From assembly GCA_910587765.1 (NCBI GenBank), contig CAJUNR010000006.1, forward strand, positions 1-64,000: a stretch of 64,000 bases of DNA. Reading direction: 5' to 3'. Numbering within the stretch: the first letter of the stretch is position 1; each line of letters opens with the position of its first letter. The translations under genes were made by a program, and so were the position numbers. The stretch comes from an uncultured Lachnospiraceae bacterium (GTDB lineage: Bacteria; Bacillota; Clostridia; Lachnospirales; Lachnospiraceae). A model generated the notes under the pieces. It saw only the letters and a list, made by a program, of their open reading frames with translations, ran no database searches and had not been told where the DNA came from. Below, piece after piece: positions 52,583 to 61,803 of the stretch.

Positions 52583-54661
52583 TCACACTCCCAGCGTATA
52601 CTCATACCGTTCCACCACTGCCGCCGCTTCCTGCGGGTTCTCTGCCTTTCGCAGTGCATCCTTAAAATCCGGATTTCCCAGCATATTGACCAGATTAAAG
52701 AACGCCTTCAGATGCAGCTTGTGATCCACCGCACTTAAACAGCACACGAACTCCACGGGATCAAATTCCTCTTCTCCAAAGTCCACCGGCGGATTCAGGC
52801 GGATCAGGTTCATGCCCACCTTGATGCTCCCCTGCTCCAGTCCTTCGTGGGGCATGGCAAAGCCGGGGGACAGCACCACGTACGGACCGTTTTCCTCAAT
52901 ATTGGCGATCATGGCGTCGATGTAGCGGGCCTCGATGTAGCCGGAGTTCAGAAGTTTTTCCGCTGACTTTCGCACTGCGTCCCGCCAGTCCGCGCATCGA
53001 ACGTCCAGTTGAATGTGATCCGGCGGAAGCAGGTGATGAAGGCAGGGCGCGAAGATTTCCTCCTCCGCCTCCTGAGACTGGTCAAAATAGCCGCGGACGA
53101 TCCGGCGTATCTCTTTGTAAAGTTCCGGCGCCGCTTCCGGTACAGCGTCATAGAGAACCGGCTTCAACAGCTTCAAAAGTCCCCTGGCCGTGACTGACTT
53201 TTCCTCCACCCGGGAGGGAAGGTTCCGGCTGTTCCGCAGAGTGTCGATCTTATTTCCCACCCGGATATAGTCCTCGTCGCTGAACATGGGCGAAACGACC
53301 ACATGATCCAGTTTACAGTTTTTAAGGGGAATGGTGGACAGGATAAAATCCGCCGTCTCTTCCGTCAGATTGCGCGCTTCATGGGCGGAGAGAACTTCCA
53401 CCACCTGAAAATTAAAGTGCTTTTTCAGCTTTTCCATCAGAAGCTGGGAAGTCCCGATGCCGGAATGACAGACCACCGCCACATGAAAGACAATCTCCCG
53501 GTTTTTCTTCCGCTCCAGCGCCGCGCAGACATGGATCGTGATGTACTGAATCTCGATCTCCGAGAGCGGACGGCTGTAATACTGTCGCAGCACAGGCAGA
53601 TGATTTTTTACCGCCGTATGAACCCCGGGATTGTCCTCCACGATCTCCCGAATCGCCGTGCTGTCGGGATAGAAGGGCGCCTCCTGTTTCAGCACGGATT
53701 CCAGATGATTGGACAGATTTTCAAAAAAATCATAATCCATGTTCAGGTCCAGTTCCAGCTCTTCCGAGATACTGCGGATAAACTGTCTGGTGATCATCTG
53801 GATCTTGACAATATTCGGATTGTAGCCGGACTGCCGGACAAAACGGCATTTGGACAGAAAGCCGCACAGGAAACGAAGCTCATCTTCCGTCGTCGTGATC
53901 TGACAGTACTGGCAGATGTATTTCAGAATGTCCTGAGCCAGCCGATAGCGGGGGCTGTCCGTCAGAGGCTGAGGCTCCATATATTCGCCCATCAGATTCC
54001 GGTCGATCATGATGCCCAGATAGCTGCTGATCTTTGTAAAAGAAGCGTCATCCAGATAACTTTTGTGTACATGCTCCTGTTCGTTGATGATTTTCTGAAT
54101 CACGATCCGATTTCCTGCCTGTGTGCTGACTTTTGCCGTCTCCCTTCCTGCACCTGCGCGCTCCGGTTCCTGAAGATCCAGAAGAAACAGCCGCTTGGCG
54201 CTCTCCTTCCCCACCACCCGCTGGCCCTTGTTGGGGCTGGAAATCACTTCCAGACCGCCCCGGCGGATCAGATTCTTGATCTCACCCAGCTCCTCGATCA
54301 CCGTCGCACGGCTGACAAACAGGTGTTCTGCTATGCTGGAAAGTGTAATATAGTCTGCGGACTGAACCATCAGCGTTGCTGCAATCCGAACGCGCTCCTC
54401 CCTGGAAAGCTTATATTCATAATAATCCTCCACATCAATCAGATCCAGAATCTTCGTAAAATCCAGAGCACAATGGATCTCGCCGCCCCTTCGAAGTTCT
54501 ACCGGCGTAAAGCCCCCTTCGATAAGAATCTCATTGATCGCAGCAAGGTCATTGCGGATGGTCCGCATAGAAACCCCGTACTTCTCTGTCAGCTTTGAAA
54601 GCGTGGTAGTCCGCTCCAGATTCGCCAAATCGTTAATAATATCCATTCTTCTTTTGTTCAT
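52583..54661 (-). CDS. PRD-domain transcriptional regulator with EIIB and EIIA domains (MtlR/LicR type)
   Basis: A 692-residue PTS-controlled activator. Two N-terminal winged helices (about 5-60 and 90-145; TLSKLTEKYGVSMRTIRNDL, TLSSIAEHLFVSRATV) precede two PRD domains (about 190-390), a GatB-like EIIB domain (about 400-490; CHSGIGTSQLL) and a C-terminal EIIA domain (about 555-690; A-M-P-H-E-G). Phosphorylation by PTS proteins would tune activity. ATG 54661 follows AGGGGG. The most likely target is the gat operon on the same strand, now separated by the Rpn gene. Confidence 0.88.
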   Translation of the reverse strand: MNKRRMDIINDLANLERTTTLSKLTEKYGVSMRTIRNDLAAINEILIEGGFTPVELRRGGEIHCALDFTKILDLIDVEDYYEYKLSREERVRIAATLMVQSADYITLSSIAEHLFVSRATVIEELGEIKNLIRRGGLEVISSPNKGQRVVGKESAKRLFLLDLQEPERAGAGRETAKVSTQAGNRIVIQKIINEQEHVHKSYLDDASFTKISSYLGIMIDRNLMGEYMEPQPLTDSPRYRLAQDILKYICQYCQITTTEDELRFLCGFLSKCRFVRQSGYNPNIVKIQMITRQFIRSISEELELDLNMDYDFFENLSNHLESVLKQEAPFYPDSTAIREIVEDNPGVHTAVKNHLPVLRQYYSRPLSEIEIQYITIHVCAALERKKNREIVFHVAVVCHSGIGTSQLLMEKLKKHFNFQVVEVLSAHEARNLTEETADFILSTIPLKNCKLDHVVVSPMFSDEDYIRVGNKIDTLRNSRNLPSRVEEKSVTARGLLKLLKPVLYDAVPEAAPELYKEIRRIVRGYFDQSQEAEEEIFAPCLHHLLPPDHIQLDVRCADWRDAVRKSAEKLLNSGYIEARYIDAMIANIEENGPYVVLSPGFAMPHEGLEQGSIKVGMNLIRLNPPVDFGEEEFDPVEFVCCLSAVDHKLHLKAFFNLVNMLGNPDFKDALRKAENPQEAAAVVERYEYTLGV

Positions 54662-54832
54662 GGCGCCCCCTGCTCCGGCCTTATCCGTAAAACCCGTGCA
54701 CTGCTCAAAACGGATTCTACAGATCCGCCGTACTGGTCCCATTATAAATTACTTTTTAATTATCCACAACCTCATAGACGCAACACAAACCGAACGATTT
54801 TCTGCAGCATTTTTGCAAAAAACTGTCCCGCT

Positions 54833-55726
54833 TTATGAAGTTTGGGAACGGCGTGAACTTCGAAATTCCTTCGGGGTACTGTTCGTATATTTTTTAAATG
54901 TTTTGCCGAAATAGGCGCTGTTGTTGAATCCGGTCATGAACGCAATATTTGTAACCTGCTCGTCTGTCTCAAGCAAAAGCCGCTTTGCCTGTTCTACACG
55001 GTACTGAATCAAATAATCCATCGGCGTTTGATGAAACGTGTTTTTAAAAGACCGGATGCATTCTCTGGCGCTGATGCCGGCATGGCCGGATATATCGGTA
55101 ATCGTTATTTTTTCCTGATAATGCTTATGAATAAAGCTTAGAATATCTTTGGTCCGTTCATGCCGGGAAGGGGTCTCGAAAAGCTCTTTTTGCCGCTGCA
55201 CTTCTATTTCCTGTACAAGAACCGTCCATGCCCGCGAGAGAAGACTGCGGATCTCAAATTCCGCATTCGCGGTTTCAGCAAGCCTGGTCAGGGCATGCAG
55301 GAACTTCAAAAAGCTTTTTCCGCTCTCTGTGTTTTCTTTGACAATTACCACCTCAACCGAACGGTTCTTTAAAATTGGATTCAGATATTTTGTCTCAAAT
55401 ATGCTTCTGTAATGTCCGGTAAGCAGGATTGGGTGAAACAGATGGGCGTGTTCCACCGCGTAAGAGGAACCTTCCGCTTTCCTCTTTGTATTCATCACGT
55501 TTGTATTGATAAAGTAAGCCTCTCCCTGACGAATCGTATAGGTCCGGTTGACCGTCTCTATGAGAATAGAACCCCTGTACGCATAGTCAAACTCTACCTC
55601 TTCATGCCAGTGCCAGGGAACCGTATAGCTGCTCAGATCCCGCTCATGCATCGTATAGGGAAATTCGTAAGTAATCCCGTCAATCAGTTCCACCGCGTTT
55701 TCATCCTGTATAAATGACAGTTCCAT
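54833..55726 (-). CDS. AraC-family regulator
   Basis: A 297-residue protein. The N-terminal cupin sensor (about 25-110; PWHWHEEVEFDYAYRGS, RQGEAYFINTNVMNTK) and C-terminal double helix-turn-helix (about 195-292; ITDISGHAGISARECIRSFK, ITNIAFMTGFNN-like VTNIAFMTGFNNSAYFGKTFKK) are complete. It is divergent from the alcohol dehydrogenase gene, 162 bases away, and probably controls it. It is clearly related to the partial AraC gene at 63427. Confidence 0.92.
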   Translation of the reverse strand: MELSFIQDENAVELIDGITYEFPYTMHERDLSSYTVPWHWHEEVEFDYAYRGSILIETVNRTYTIRQGEAYFINTNVMNTKRKAEGSSYAVEHAHLFHPILLTGHYRSIFETKYLNPILKNRSVEVVIVKENTESGKSFLKFLHALTRLAETANAEFEIRSLLSRAWTVLVQEIEVQRQKELFETPSRHERTKDILSFIHKHYQEKITITDISGHAGISARECIRSFKNTFHQTPMDYLIQYRVEQAKRLLLETDEQVTNIAFMTGFNNSAYFGKTFKKYTNSTPKEFRSSRRSQTS

Positions 55727-55766
55727 CTCCGCCCCTCCTTACAGCCTGTATCAACCAAAAACAATC

Positions 55767-55815
55767 ACGAATAATTATAAAAATATTCGTATTTTTGTCT
55801 TTATATTTATATAAT
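55767..55815. promoter_or_regulatory. Inverted repeat and -10 box between AraC and dehydrogenase genes
   Basis: ACGAATA (55767-55773) and TATTCGT (55784-55790) form a 7-base inverted repeat. TATAAT for the plus-strand gene lies at 55810-55815, with a poor -35 beneath the right arm. This fits an activator site overlapping a weak promoter. Confidence 0.5.
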
Positions 55816-55888
55816 AGAGCATAAAAATAATATTTTCAAGCTGTACTTCCTGATATAATCGGTTTAACAAAGAAAGGAGAAAAAAGCA

Positions 55889-57073
55889 ATGGCAAATAAT
55901 TTTCACTATTATTCACCGACGGAGGTCGTCTTTGGAAAGGGAACCCACAGGGAAACCGGCCGCTATATCAAAAAGTACAATGGAAACCGGATACTGATCG
56001 TATATGGAAGCGACCGCGTGTTCAAGAACGGACTGATGGACGAAATTACAGATTCTATAAAAAAAGAAGGCCTGACATACGAATTTCTGGGCGGCGTGGT
56101 CCCAAACCCGCATCTGTCCAAAGTCTATGAAGGAATCGAACTGGGCAAAAGAATGCAGGCGGATTTTCTGCTGGCTGTCGGAGGCGGTTCGGTCATCGAT
56201 ACCGCAAAAGCTGTGGCATACGGCCTGGCAGAACCTGAGGAAGATGTCTGGACGCTTTTCGCGCACACACGCACCGCAGGAAAATGCCTTCCGGTAGCGT
56301 CGGTCCTGACCATCGCCGCCGCAGGAAGCGAGACAAGCATGGGAGCTGTCATCACGAAGGAACAGACAAAAGAAAAACGGTCCTATGACGACGATCTGGC
56401 ACGGCCGAAATTCGCGGTTATGAACCCGGAACTGACCCTGTCTCTGTCCGACTACCAGACCATGAGCGGCTGCACGGACATTATGATGCATACCATGGAA
56501 CGTTACTTCACAAACGACGGAAATATGGAAATCACCGATTCCATAGCCGAAGGGCTTCTCCGCACCGTGATCTCCAATGCCATGCTTCTGCACAGCGACC
56601 CGCAGAATTATGATGCCAGAGCGGAAATCATGTGGGCCGGTTCTCTGGCGCACAATAATCTGACCGGATGCGGAAACGACGGCGGCGATTTCTCGACCCA
56701 TCTGCTGGAACATGAGATCGGGGGAATGTTTGACGTAACTCACGGCGCCGGACTGGCTGCCGTATGGCCCGCATGGGCAAGGTATTCATACCGACACGCT
56801 CTGCCAAGATTCGTCCGCTTCGCGATCAACGTCATGCAGGTGAAGCCGGAGGGCACCGAAGAGGAAATTGCCGAAAGAGGCATCGAAGCTATGGAAACAT
56901 TCTATCATTCCATCGGCATGCCGGCCAATATGAAGGAACTGGGTATCACGCCGACGGACCGGCAGATCCATGAGATGGCTGTCAGCTGTGCACAAGCCTG
57001 CGGAGGAAGCAAAGGCTCCGCCAGAGTTCTGCAGGAAAAGGATATGGAAAAGATCTATCAAATGGCACGGTGA
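55889..57073 (+). CDS. Iron-containing alcohol dehydrogenase (butanol dehydrogenase type)
   Basis: A 394-residue group III alcohol dehydrogenase. The dinucleotide loop is G-G-G-S-V-I-D-T-A-K (about 97). Metal ligands: D in C-T-D-I-M-M-H, H in HLLEHEIGG and H in D-V-T-H-G-A-G-L. It resembles NADPH-dependent YqhD/BdhA enzymes that reduce aldehydes. AAAGGAG precedes ATG. It is followed 36 bases later by the Gfo/Idh gene, so the pair probably handles one sugar-derived substrate. Confidence 0.92.
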   Translation: MANNFHYYSPTEVVFGKGTHRETGRYIKKYNGNRILIVYGSDRVFKNGLMDEITDSIKKEGLTYEFLGGVVPNPHLSKVYEGIELGKRMQADFLLAVGGGSVIDTAKAVAYGLAEPEEDVWTLFAHTRTAGKCLPVASVLTIAAAGSETSMGAVITKEQTKEKRSYDDDLARPKFAVMNPELTLSLSDYQTMSGCTDIMMHTMERYFTNDGNMEITDSIAEGLLRTVISNAMLLHSDPQNYDARAEIMWAGSLAHNNLTGCGNDGGDFSTHLLEHEIGGMFDVTHGAGLAAVWPAWARYSYRHALPRFVRFAINVMQVKPEGTEEEIAERGIEAMETFYHSIGMPANMKELGITPTDRQIHEMAVSCAQACGGSKGSARVLQEKDMEKIYQMAR

Positions 57074-57108
57074 AGACTACACATTTTACAAAATGAGGAG
57101 GAATATTC

Positions 57109-58098
57109 ATGAACAAAATTAAATGGGGCGTCCTGGGAACCGCTTATATCTTTGAACGGGATACCGCACGGGGCATGGCGCTGGCAGACAACTGCGAACT
57201 GACTGCGGTCGCAGGACGCAATAAGGAAAAAGCGGAAGCATTTCAGAAGAAATACGGGTTTCAGAAAGTCTATGGAAGCTATGGGGAACTTCTGGACGAT
57301 CCGGAGATCGAGGCAGTCTATCTTCCCCTTCCGAATACGCTTCACTATGAATGGACGCTGGAAGCGCTGCGGCACGGGAAACATGTATTATGCGAAAAGC
57401 CTCTTGCCCCCACTGCCGAACAGGCCCAGGAGATGTTCCGGACGGCAAAAGAAAACCATGTCCTTCTGATGGAAGCTTTTGCTTATCAGCACAGCCCTTA
57501 TATCCAGGAAATCAAAAGGATGATTGAACATGGCCGGATCGGAGAACTCCGATACGCGGAAGCTGCTTTGATCACATCGGATTACAACCACAGCAACATC
57601 CGCATGCGCAGGGAGACACTGGGCGGCTGCACGTACGATGTGGGCGTCTATGCACTCAGCCTTCTCCTGCGGATGTTTGGAGAGGAACCGGAGAAAATTC
57701 ATGCATCCGCCTGTCTCTCCAGGGAAAGGATCGATACATATACAACAGGCATCCTGGAATACAGCGGCGGAAAAAAAGCTCATTTTGACTGCGGAATGGT
57801 ACTGGAGACGGAGAAAAACAGCTCTCTGGACCGCTTTCAGATCCACGGATCGAAAGGCTGTATCATCTCTGAAAATTTCGCGTTCAATGCCCCCGGTACT
57901 CTGACCTACCGTCTTCGCACCTTTGACGGTGCGGACGAACTGCACAAGGTAGAGGTTCCCAATAATTACCAGCTGGAGGTAGAACAGTTCGGACGCTGCA
58001 TCCGCGGTCTGGAAACGCCGTATGTAACGGATGCATTCAGTATATCTCTGGCCGGTACGGTCGACCGTATCCTGGGAAAAATCGGTTACGGACAGTAA
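57109..58098 (+). CDS. Gfo/Idh/MocA-family oxidoreductase
   Basis: A 329-residue NAD(P)-dependent oxidoreductase. The N-terminal Rossmann domain starts I-K-W-G-V-L-G-T-A, and the family C-E-K-P-L-A motif with catalytic Lys is near residue 94. The C-terminal alpha/beta domain shows GGCTYDVGVYAL. Substrate is probably a sugar, inositol or dihydrodiol; not resolvable here. GAGGAGG precedes ATG. Confidence 0.9.
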   Translation: MNKIKWGVLGTAYIFERDTARGMALADNCELTAVAGRNKEKAEAFQKKYGFQKVYGSYGELLDDPEIEAVYLPLPNTLHYEWTLEALRHGKHVLCEKPLAPTAEQAQEMFRTAKENHVLLMEAFAYQHSPYIQEIKRMIEHGRIGELRYAEAALITSDYNHSNIRMRRETLGGCTYDVGVYALSLLLRMFGEEPEKIHASACLSRERIDTYTTGILEYSGGKKAHFDCGMVLETEKNSSLDRFQIHGSKGCIISENFAFNAPGTLTYRLRTFDGADELHKVEVPNNYQLEVEQFGRCIRGLETPYVTDAFSISLAGTVDRILGKIGYGQ

Positions 58099-58122
58099 AC
58101 AAATAACCCGTTTCAAATCAAA

Positions 58123-58163
58123 CAGGCTCCTGCCGCTGTAAATAACCGGCAGGAGCCTGTTTT
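58123..58163. terminator. Bidirectional intrinsic terminator
   Basis: A 13-base stem CAGGCTCCTGCCG / CGGCAGGAGCCTG with TTTT on the right and AAA on the left. It separates the plus-strand dehydrogenase genes from the minus-strand sugar operon. Confidence 0.92.
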
Positions 58164-58196
58164 CTCCTTTTACATTTTCCAAACCAATCCGACGCC

Positions 58197-58901
58197 TCAG
58201 CCCTGGTCCGGACCGAAAGAGCCTTCCGGCAGCGGATATTCATTGCAGAGCAGCCGGTACGGTGGCTCGTCCTCTTCGATTGCCGGGAACCTTCCGGACG
58301 GCTCATAAAAACGATTGTCTTCATTATCGTCGTTGCACTGAGACACCTCCCCGATCAGCACGCTTCCGGTCCCGGGAACCGCGTGAAATTCATGATACTG
58401 ATGCGGCCAGAGCGTGACGCTCTCTCCCGGCAGCAGTGTCACGCAGTAACCAGCGGGAACCTTCTTTGAACAGCCGTCCATATTCAGCAGCACATCCTCA
58501 TTCGAGAGTCCGCCTTCCCCGTCGTCCTGATAGACCTTGATCTTCAGAACGCCTCCGCCGCGGTTGATAATATCTTCTGACTTATACCAATGAAAATGCA
58601 TGGGCGCCATCATGGTGTCTCTCATATACAGCAGCTTCTCCGCATAAACCTTTTTGTATTTCGGATTGTGCTGATTTCCGTTCCGGAGCGTGATCAGTCC
58701 GAAGCCGCAGGTATTAAAATCTCCTCTTCCAAAATCCGTAATATCCCAGCCCAGCATATTATCCCGGATCTCGTCATATTCATGTCCCTTTTTCTTCCAT
58801 TCTTCCGGCGTCCAGCGGCAAAAAGGCGGAAGGTGAAATCCGTGCTCTTCCGCCATCTTCTCCATTTCCCGAATAATCTGATTAATTTCTGAACGTTTCA
58901 T
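58197..58901 (-). CDS. D-lyxose/D-mannose ketol-isomerase-like cupin
   Basis: A 234-residue cupin of the D-lyxose isomerase family, converting lyxose to xylulose or mannose to fructose. Metal ligands are visible as H-F-H-W-Y-K-S-E-D (about 101) and the late H-E-F-H in HQYHEFHAVPG. ATG 58901 has AAAGGA seven bases upstream; longer frames reach into the epimerase gene. It is the last gene of the ABC operon and ends near the terminator at 58123. Confidence 0.88.
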   Translation of the reverse strand: MKRSEINQIIREMEKMAEEHGFHLPPFCRWTPEEWKKKGHEYDEIRDNMLGWDITDFGRGDFNTCGFGLITLRNGNQHNPKYKKVYAEKLLYMRDTMMAPMHFHWYKSEDIINRGGGVLKIKVYQDDGEGGLSNEDVLLNMDGCSKKVPAGYCVTLLPGESVTLWPHQYHEFHAVPGTGSVLIGEVSQCNDDNEDNRFYEPSGRFPAIEEDEPPYRLLCNEYPLPEGSFGPDQG

Positions 58902-58921
58902 ATGATATTTTCCTTTCTTTT

Positions 58922-59812
58922 TTATAATCTGTCTGTGAGAACAGAGATCGACCAGTGATTCTGATAACACTTCTTCGCATCCAGTGCGATCAAATCCGGC
59001 TTTTCCTCGGCCGCTTCCACGATATCCTGTCTGGAAGGCAGAGAAACGGACGGTTCCAGGCATACATACGGCGCGTCTGTATGCGGCCTGTGCCAGATTC
59101 CAAGATACCGCATGTCCGGGTATTCCAGCAGAATAGATTTTTCCGTGTTTTTTTGTTTTAAAAGAACTCTTCCGCCCGTTCCTTCTACATAGAGGGCGTC
59201 CCGGTCAAATAATTCATGCCGCAGGGGGAGAATGCCGCCCTCTTCCAGTTCCAGCACCGCATCCCTGCTCCGGTCTGTAAAACAACTGTCTGTCATCCCA
59301 ATCCTGACAGGTGCTTCTGCGCGGTCAAACTCCAGATAGTGCGCTTCAAACGCCGCCTTTCCCTCCCACGGAATGCGAAATCCCGGATGACATCCAATTC
59401 CGAAATACATTTTCTCGACCCCGAGATTCTTTACCCGCTCTGTAATTTTAAGGCAGCTTCCGTTCAGCTCATATTCCAGTTCCAGTTCAAAATGAAACGG
59501 ATAAATCTCATGCGTCTGTTCATTGCTTCTAAATCCCAATACCGCCTTCTGTCCGGTCTTTTCCAATAGTTTCATTTCGGTGTCCTTCAAAAACCCGTGA
59601 ATTTCCATCGGATACCGAATTCCCTGATAAGTATACTGTCCTCTGGTCATGCGTCCTGTAAAAGGAAACATATGAGCCGCCCGATAAGGCCAGATCTGCT
59701 CATCTCCTGTCCACAGGTATTCTGTTCCTTCCGCGTCGCGCAGAGAATAAAGTTCCCCGCCGCAGAGCGAAAACTCTGCGGCAAGGTACTGGCTGGCAAG
59801 TCCAAATCTCAT
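58922..59812 (-). CDS. Aldose 1-epimerase-family protein
   Basis: A 296-residue galactose mutarotase-like protein. HMFPFTGRM, the His in FGIGCHPGF and a late Glu (CLEPSVSLPS) match the catalytic layout of the LacX-like subgroup. It would speed exchange of sugar anomers entering the pathway. Its start overlaps the stop of the binding-protein gene by four bases (ATGA). Confidence 0.88.
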   Translation of the reverse strand: MRFGLASQYLAAEFSLCGGELYSLRDAEGTEYLWTGDEQIWPYRAAHMFPFTGRMTRGQYTYQGIRYPMEIHGFLKDTEMKLLEKTGQKAVLGFRSNEQTHEIYPFHFELELEYELNGSCLKITERVKNLGVEKMYFGIGCHPGFRIPWEGKAAFEAHYLEFDRAEAPVRIGMTDSCFTDRSRDAVLELEEGGILPLRHELFDRDALYVEGTGGRVLLKQKNTEKSILLEYPDMRYLGIWHRPHTDAPYVCLEPSVSLPSRQDIVEAAEEKPDLIALDAKKCYQNHWSISVLTDRL

Positions 59813-60771
59813 TTTTTCTCGATGCCGTCCTTTGTAATTACAGACACGCCGGTATCCAGTTCGGTAAACTCAAGCTCTTCTCCCCGGATCGCTGCAACGG
59901 CCGCTTTCATGCCCTCCTGTCCCATCACATCCGGATTCTGAGCAATCGTACAGACCAGGGAGCCGTCTTCCACCATCGCAAGCAGCGCATTCGACTTGTC
60001 AAAGCCAATGCCGATGATACCGGAACCGGAACCCTTGACTGCGTTTCCGACCCCGATTGCACAGCCCTCATTTGCCCCGAAGATCGCAACCGCGCCTTCC
60101 GATATGTAATTGTCCGCAATGTCCTGAGAAGGCCCCGCTTCCCCGCCGCTGTACTGCGTCTCCAGGATTTCAAAAGGCTGGTTTTCCATCGCCTGACGGA
60201 ATCCGACTTCCCGGTTTTTGGCATTCTGGTTGGATGCGCTGAAATTGACAATGCCAATCTTGCCGGAAGTTATGCCGGCTGCGTTCAGTGCATCCAGCAT
60301 CTCTTCTGCAGCAATCTCGCCGGCCCTTACGCCGTCTGTTCCAAATGCGGCCTCTGCCGTTACATTTGCAACCGCGTCTACATAGATCAGGTGTACGCCC
60401 TGGCTTTTGGCATCCTCCAGCGCCGCCGATACGGAATCCGGACCGTTGGGGGCGATCATGATCGCCTGCGCACCGTCCGCAACCGCATTATTGATCTGCT
60501 CGATCTGCTGCGAATCATCCTTCCGATCCGGCGCCATCCATTTAAAATCCACACCGCCGATCTCCGCCGCCTCTGCCAATGCCGCTTCATAAAGAGATAC
60601 CCAGTGCTGATCCGTACTGTCCATTGTGATCAGAACAACTCGATCTCCGCCTTCTGATCCACCTGTTTCTTTCTGTACCGGGTCAGCGCCTTCCTCTGTC
60701 CCTGCGCACCCTGTAAGCATTCCCAGAGTCAATAACACTCCCAGCATTTTGACAACCATTCTTTTTTTCAT
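59809..60771 (-). CDS. Sugar ABC transporter substrate-binding lipoprotein (RbsB type)
   Basis: A 320-residue class B (ribose-type) binding protein. A lipoprotein signal with lipobox L-T-G-C at Cys22 is followed by a linker and two alternating alpha/beta lobes (VVLITMDSTDQHW; DGAQAIMIAPNGPDS; FGANEGCAIGV). Anchored outside the membrane, it delivers sugar to the permease. Substrate inferred from neighbours: a pentose or hexose such as lyxose. Confidence 0.9.
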   Translation of the reverse strand: MKKRMVVKMLGVLLTLGMLTGCAGTEEGADPVQKETGGSEGGDRVVLITMDSTDQHWVSLYEAALAEAAEIGGVDFKWMAPDRKDDSQQIEQINNAVADGAQAIMIAPNGPDSVSAALEDAKSQGVHLIYVDAVANVTAEAAFGTDGVRAGEIAAEEMLDALNAAGITSGKIGIVNFSASNQNAKNREVGFRQAMENQPFEILETQYSGGEAGPSQDIADNYISEGAVAIFGANEGCAIGVGNAVKGSGSGIIGIGFDKSNALLAMVEDGSLVCTIAQNPDVMGQEGMKAAVAAIRGEELEFTELDTGVSVITKDGIEKK

Positions 60772-60786
60772 TTTTGTTCTCCTTTT

Positions 60787-61803
60787 TTATTTATTGTTTT
60801 GTCCTTTTGCTTTCAGATGCCGAAAGCTTCCGGAACGAATTACCACATCCAGCAGCACGGACACGATGACAATCGCGCCGATTACAATATTACGGATCGC
60901 CACCGGCGCTCCCGCAAACTGCAGACCGTTCTGCAGCACGCCCCATATGGCGGCTCCGATAACTGTTCCAAACAGGAGGCCCTGTCCGCCCAGTGTGGAC
61001 ACACCGCCAATCACGGACGCCGCCACCGCATACATTTCATACATATTTCCCGCATCCATCGTTCCCATGCCCGAGATCGCACATGTCACCAGTCCTACAA
61101 GCCCCGCACACAGTGAACTGACCAGATAGACAATGATCACGGTGAGCTTTGTATCGACGCCCGACAGCCCCGCTGCGCTGATATTGCTGCCAACCGCATA
61201 GATATACTGGCCGGTCGGCGTCTTTCTCAGGATAAAATTCAGGATCAGAAACAGAATAAGCGCAATCCAGACCGTGTTGTAAATTCCCAGTGTATTGCCG
61301 TAATAGAAGAGATCCCGAAAACCCTGCGCGTGATTTCCGATGGCATCCGTATTATAGTTGTTGTTTACGATCTGAGCGATGCCTCTGGCAATCGTCATCG
61401 TCCCCAGCGTTGCGATAAACGGCGGGAGCTTGCACCTTGCAACCAGCGACCCGTTCAGAAGTCCCACCAGCATACTGGCAAGAAGCGCAGCCGCCGACGC
61501 CGCAACCGACGGCACACCTCTAGTCATCAATGTGGCGGACAGCATACAGCTCATACCGACGACCGATCCGATGGACAGATCAATATTTCCGGTGATCAGT
61601 ACATAGGACTGCCCAATGCCGATCAGGATGATCGGTGCAATTTGTCTCAAAAGATTTCCGATATTCCTGCCCGAGAAAAAATTCGGACTCATGATTCCAA
61701 ATATAATGCACAATACAATCAGGCCTGCGGTTACTGTCAGCACCTGGCTCATGCCCCGAATCCTCAGCCATCTCCTCCATCTGTCCGCGTGTTTTTTACT
61801 CAT
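60787..61803 (-). CDS. Sugar ABC transporter permease (RbsC type)
   Basis: A 338-residue permease with eight to ten membrane helices and the RbsC-family signature SIGSVVGMSCMLSATL plus the later ISGMGTMDAGNMYEMYAVAASVIGG loop. Its start overlaps the end of the ATPase gene by four bases, and 15 bases separate it from the binding-protein gene. Confidence 0.92.
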   Translation of the reverse strand: MSKKHADRWRRWLRIRGMSQVLTVTAGLIVLCIIFGIMSPNFFSGRNIGNLLRQIAPIILIGIGQSYVLITGNIDLSIGSVVGMSCMLSATLMTRGVPSVAASAAALLASMLVGLLNGSLVARCKLPPFIATLGTMTIARGIAQIVNNNYNTDAIGNHAQGFRDLFYYGNTLGIYNTVWIALILFLILNFILRKTPTGQYIYAVGSNISAAGLSGVDTKLTVIIVYLVSSLCAGLVGLVTCAISGMGTMDAGNMYEMYAVAASVIGGVSTLGGQGLLFGTVIGAAIWGVLQNGLQFAGAPVAIRNIVIGAIVIVSVLLDVVIRSGSFRHLKAKGQNNK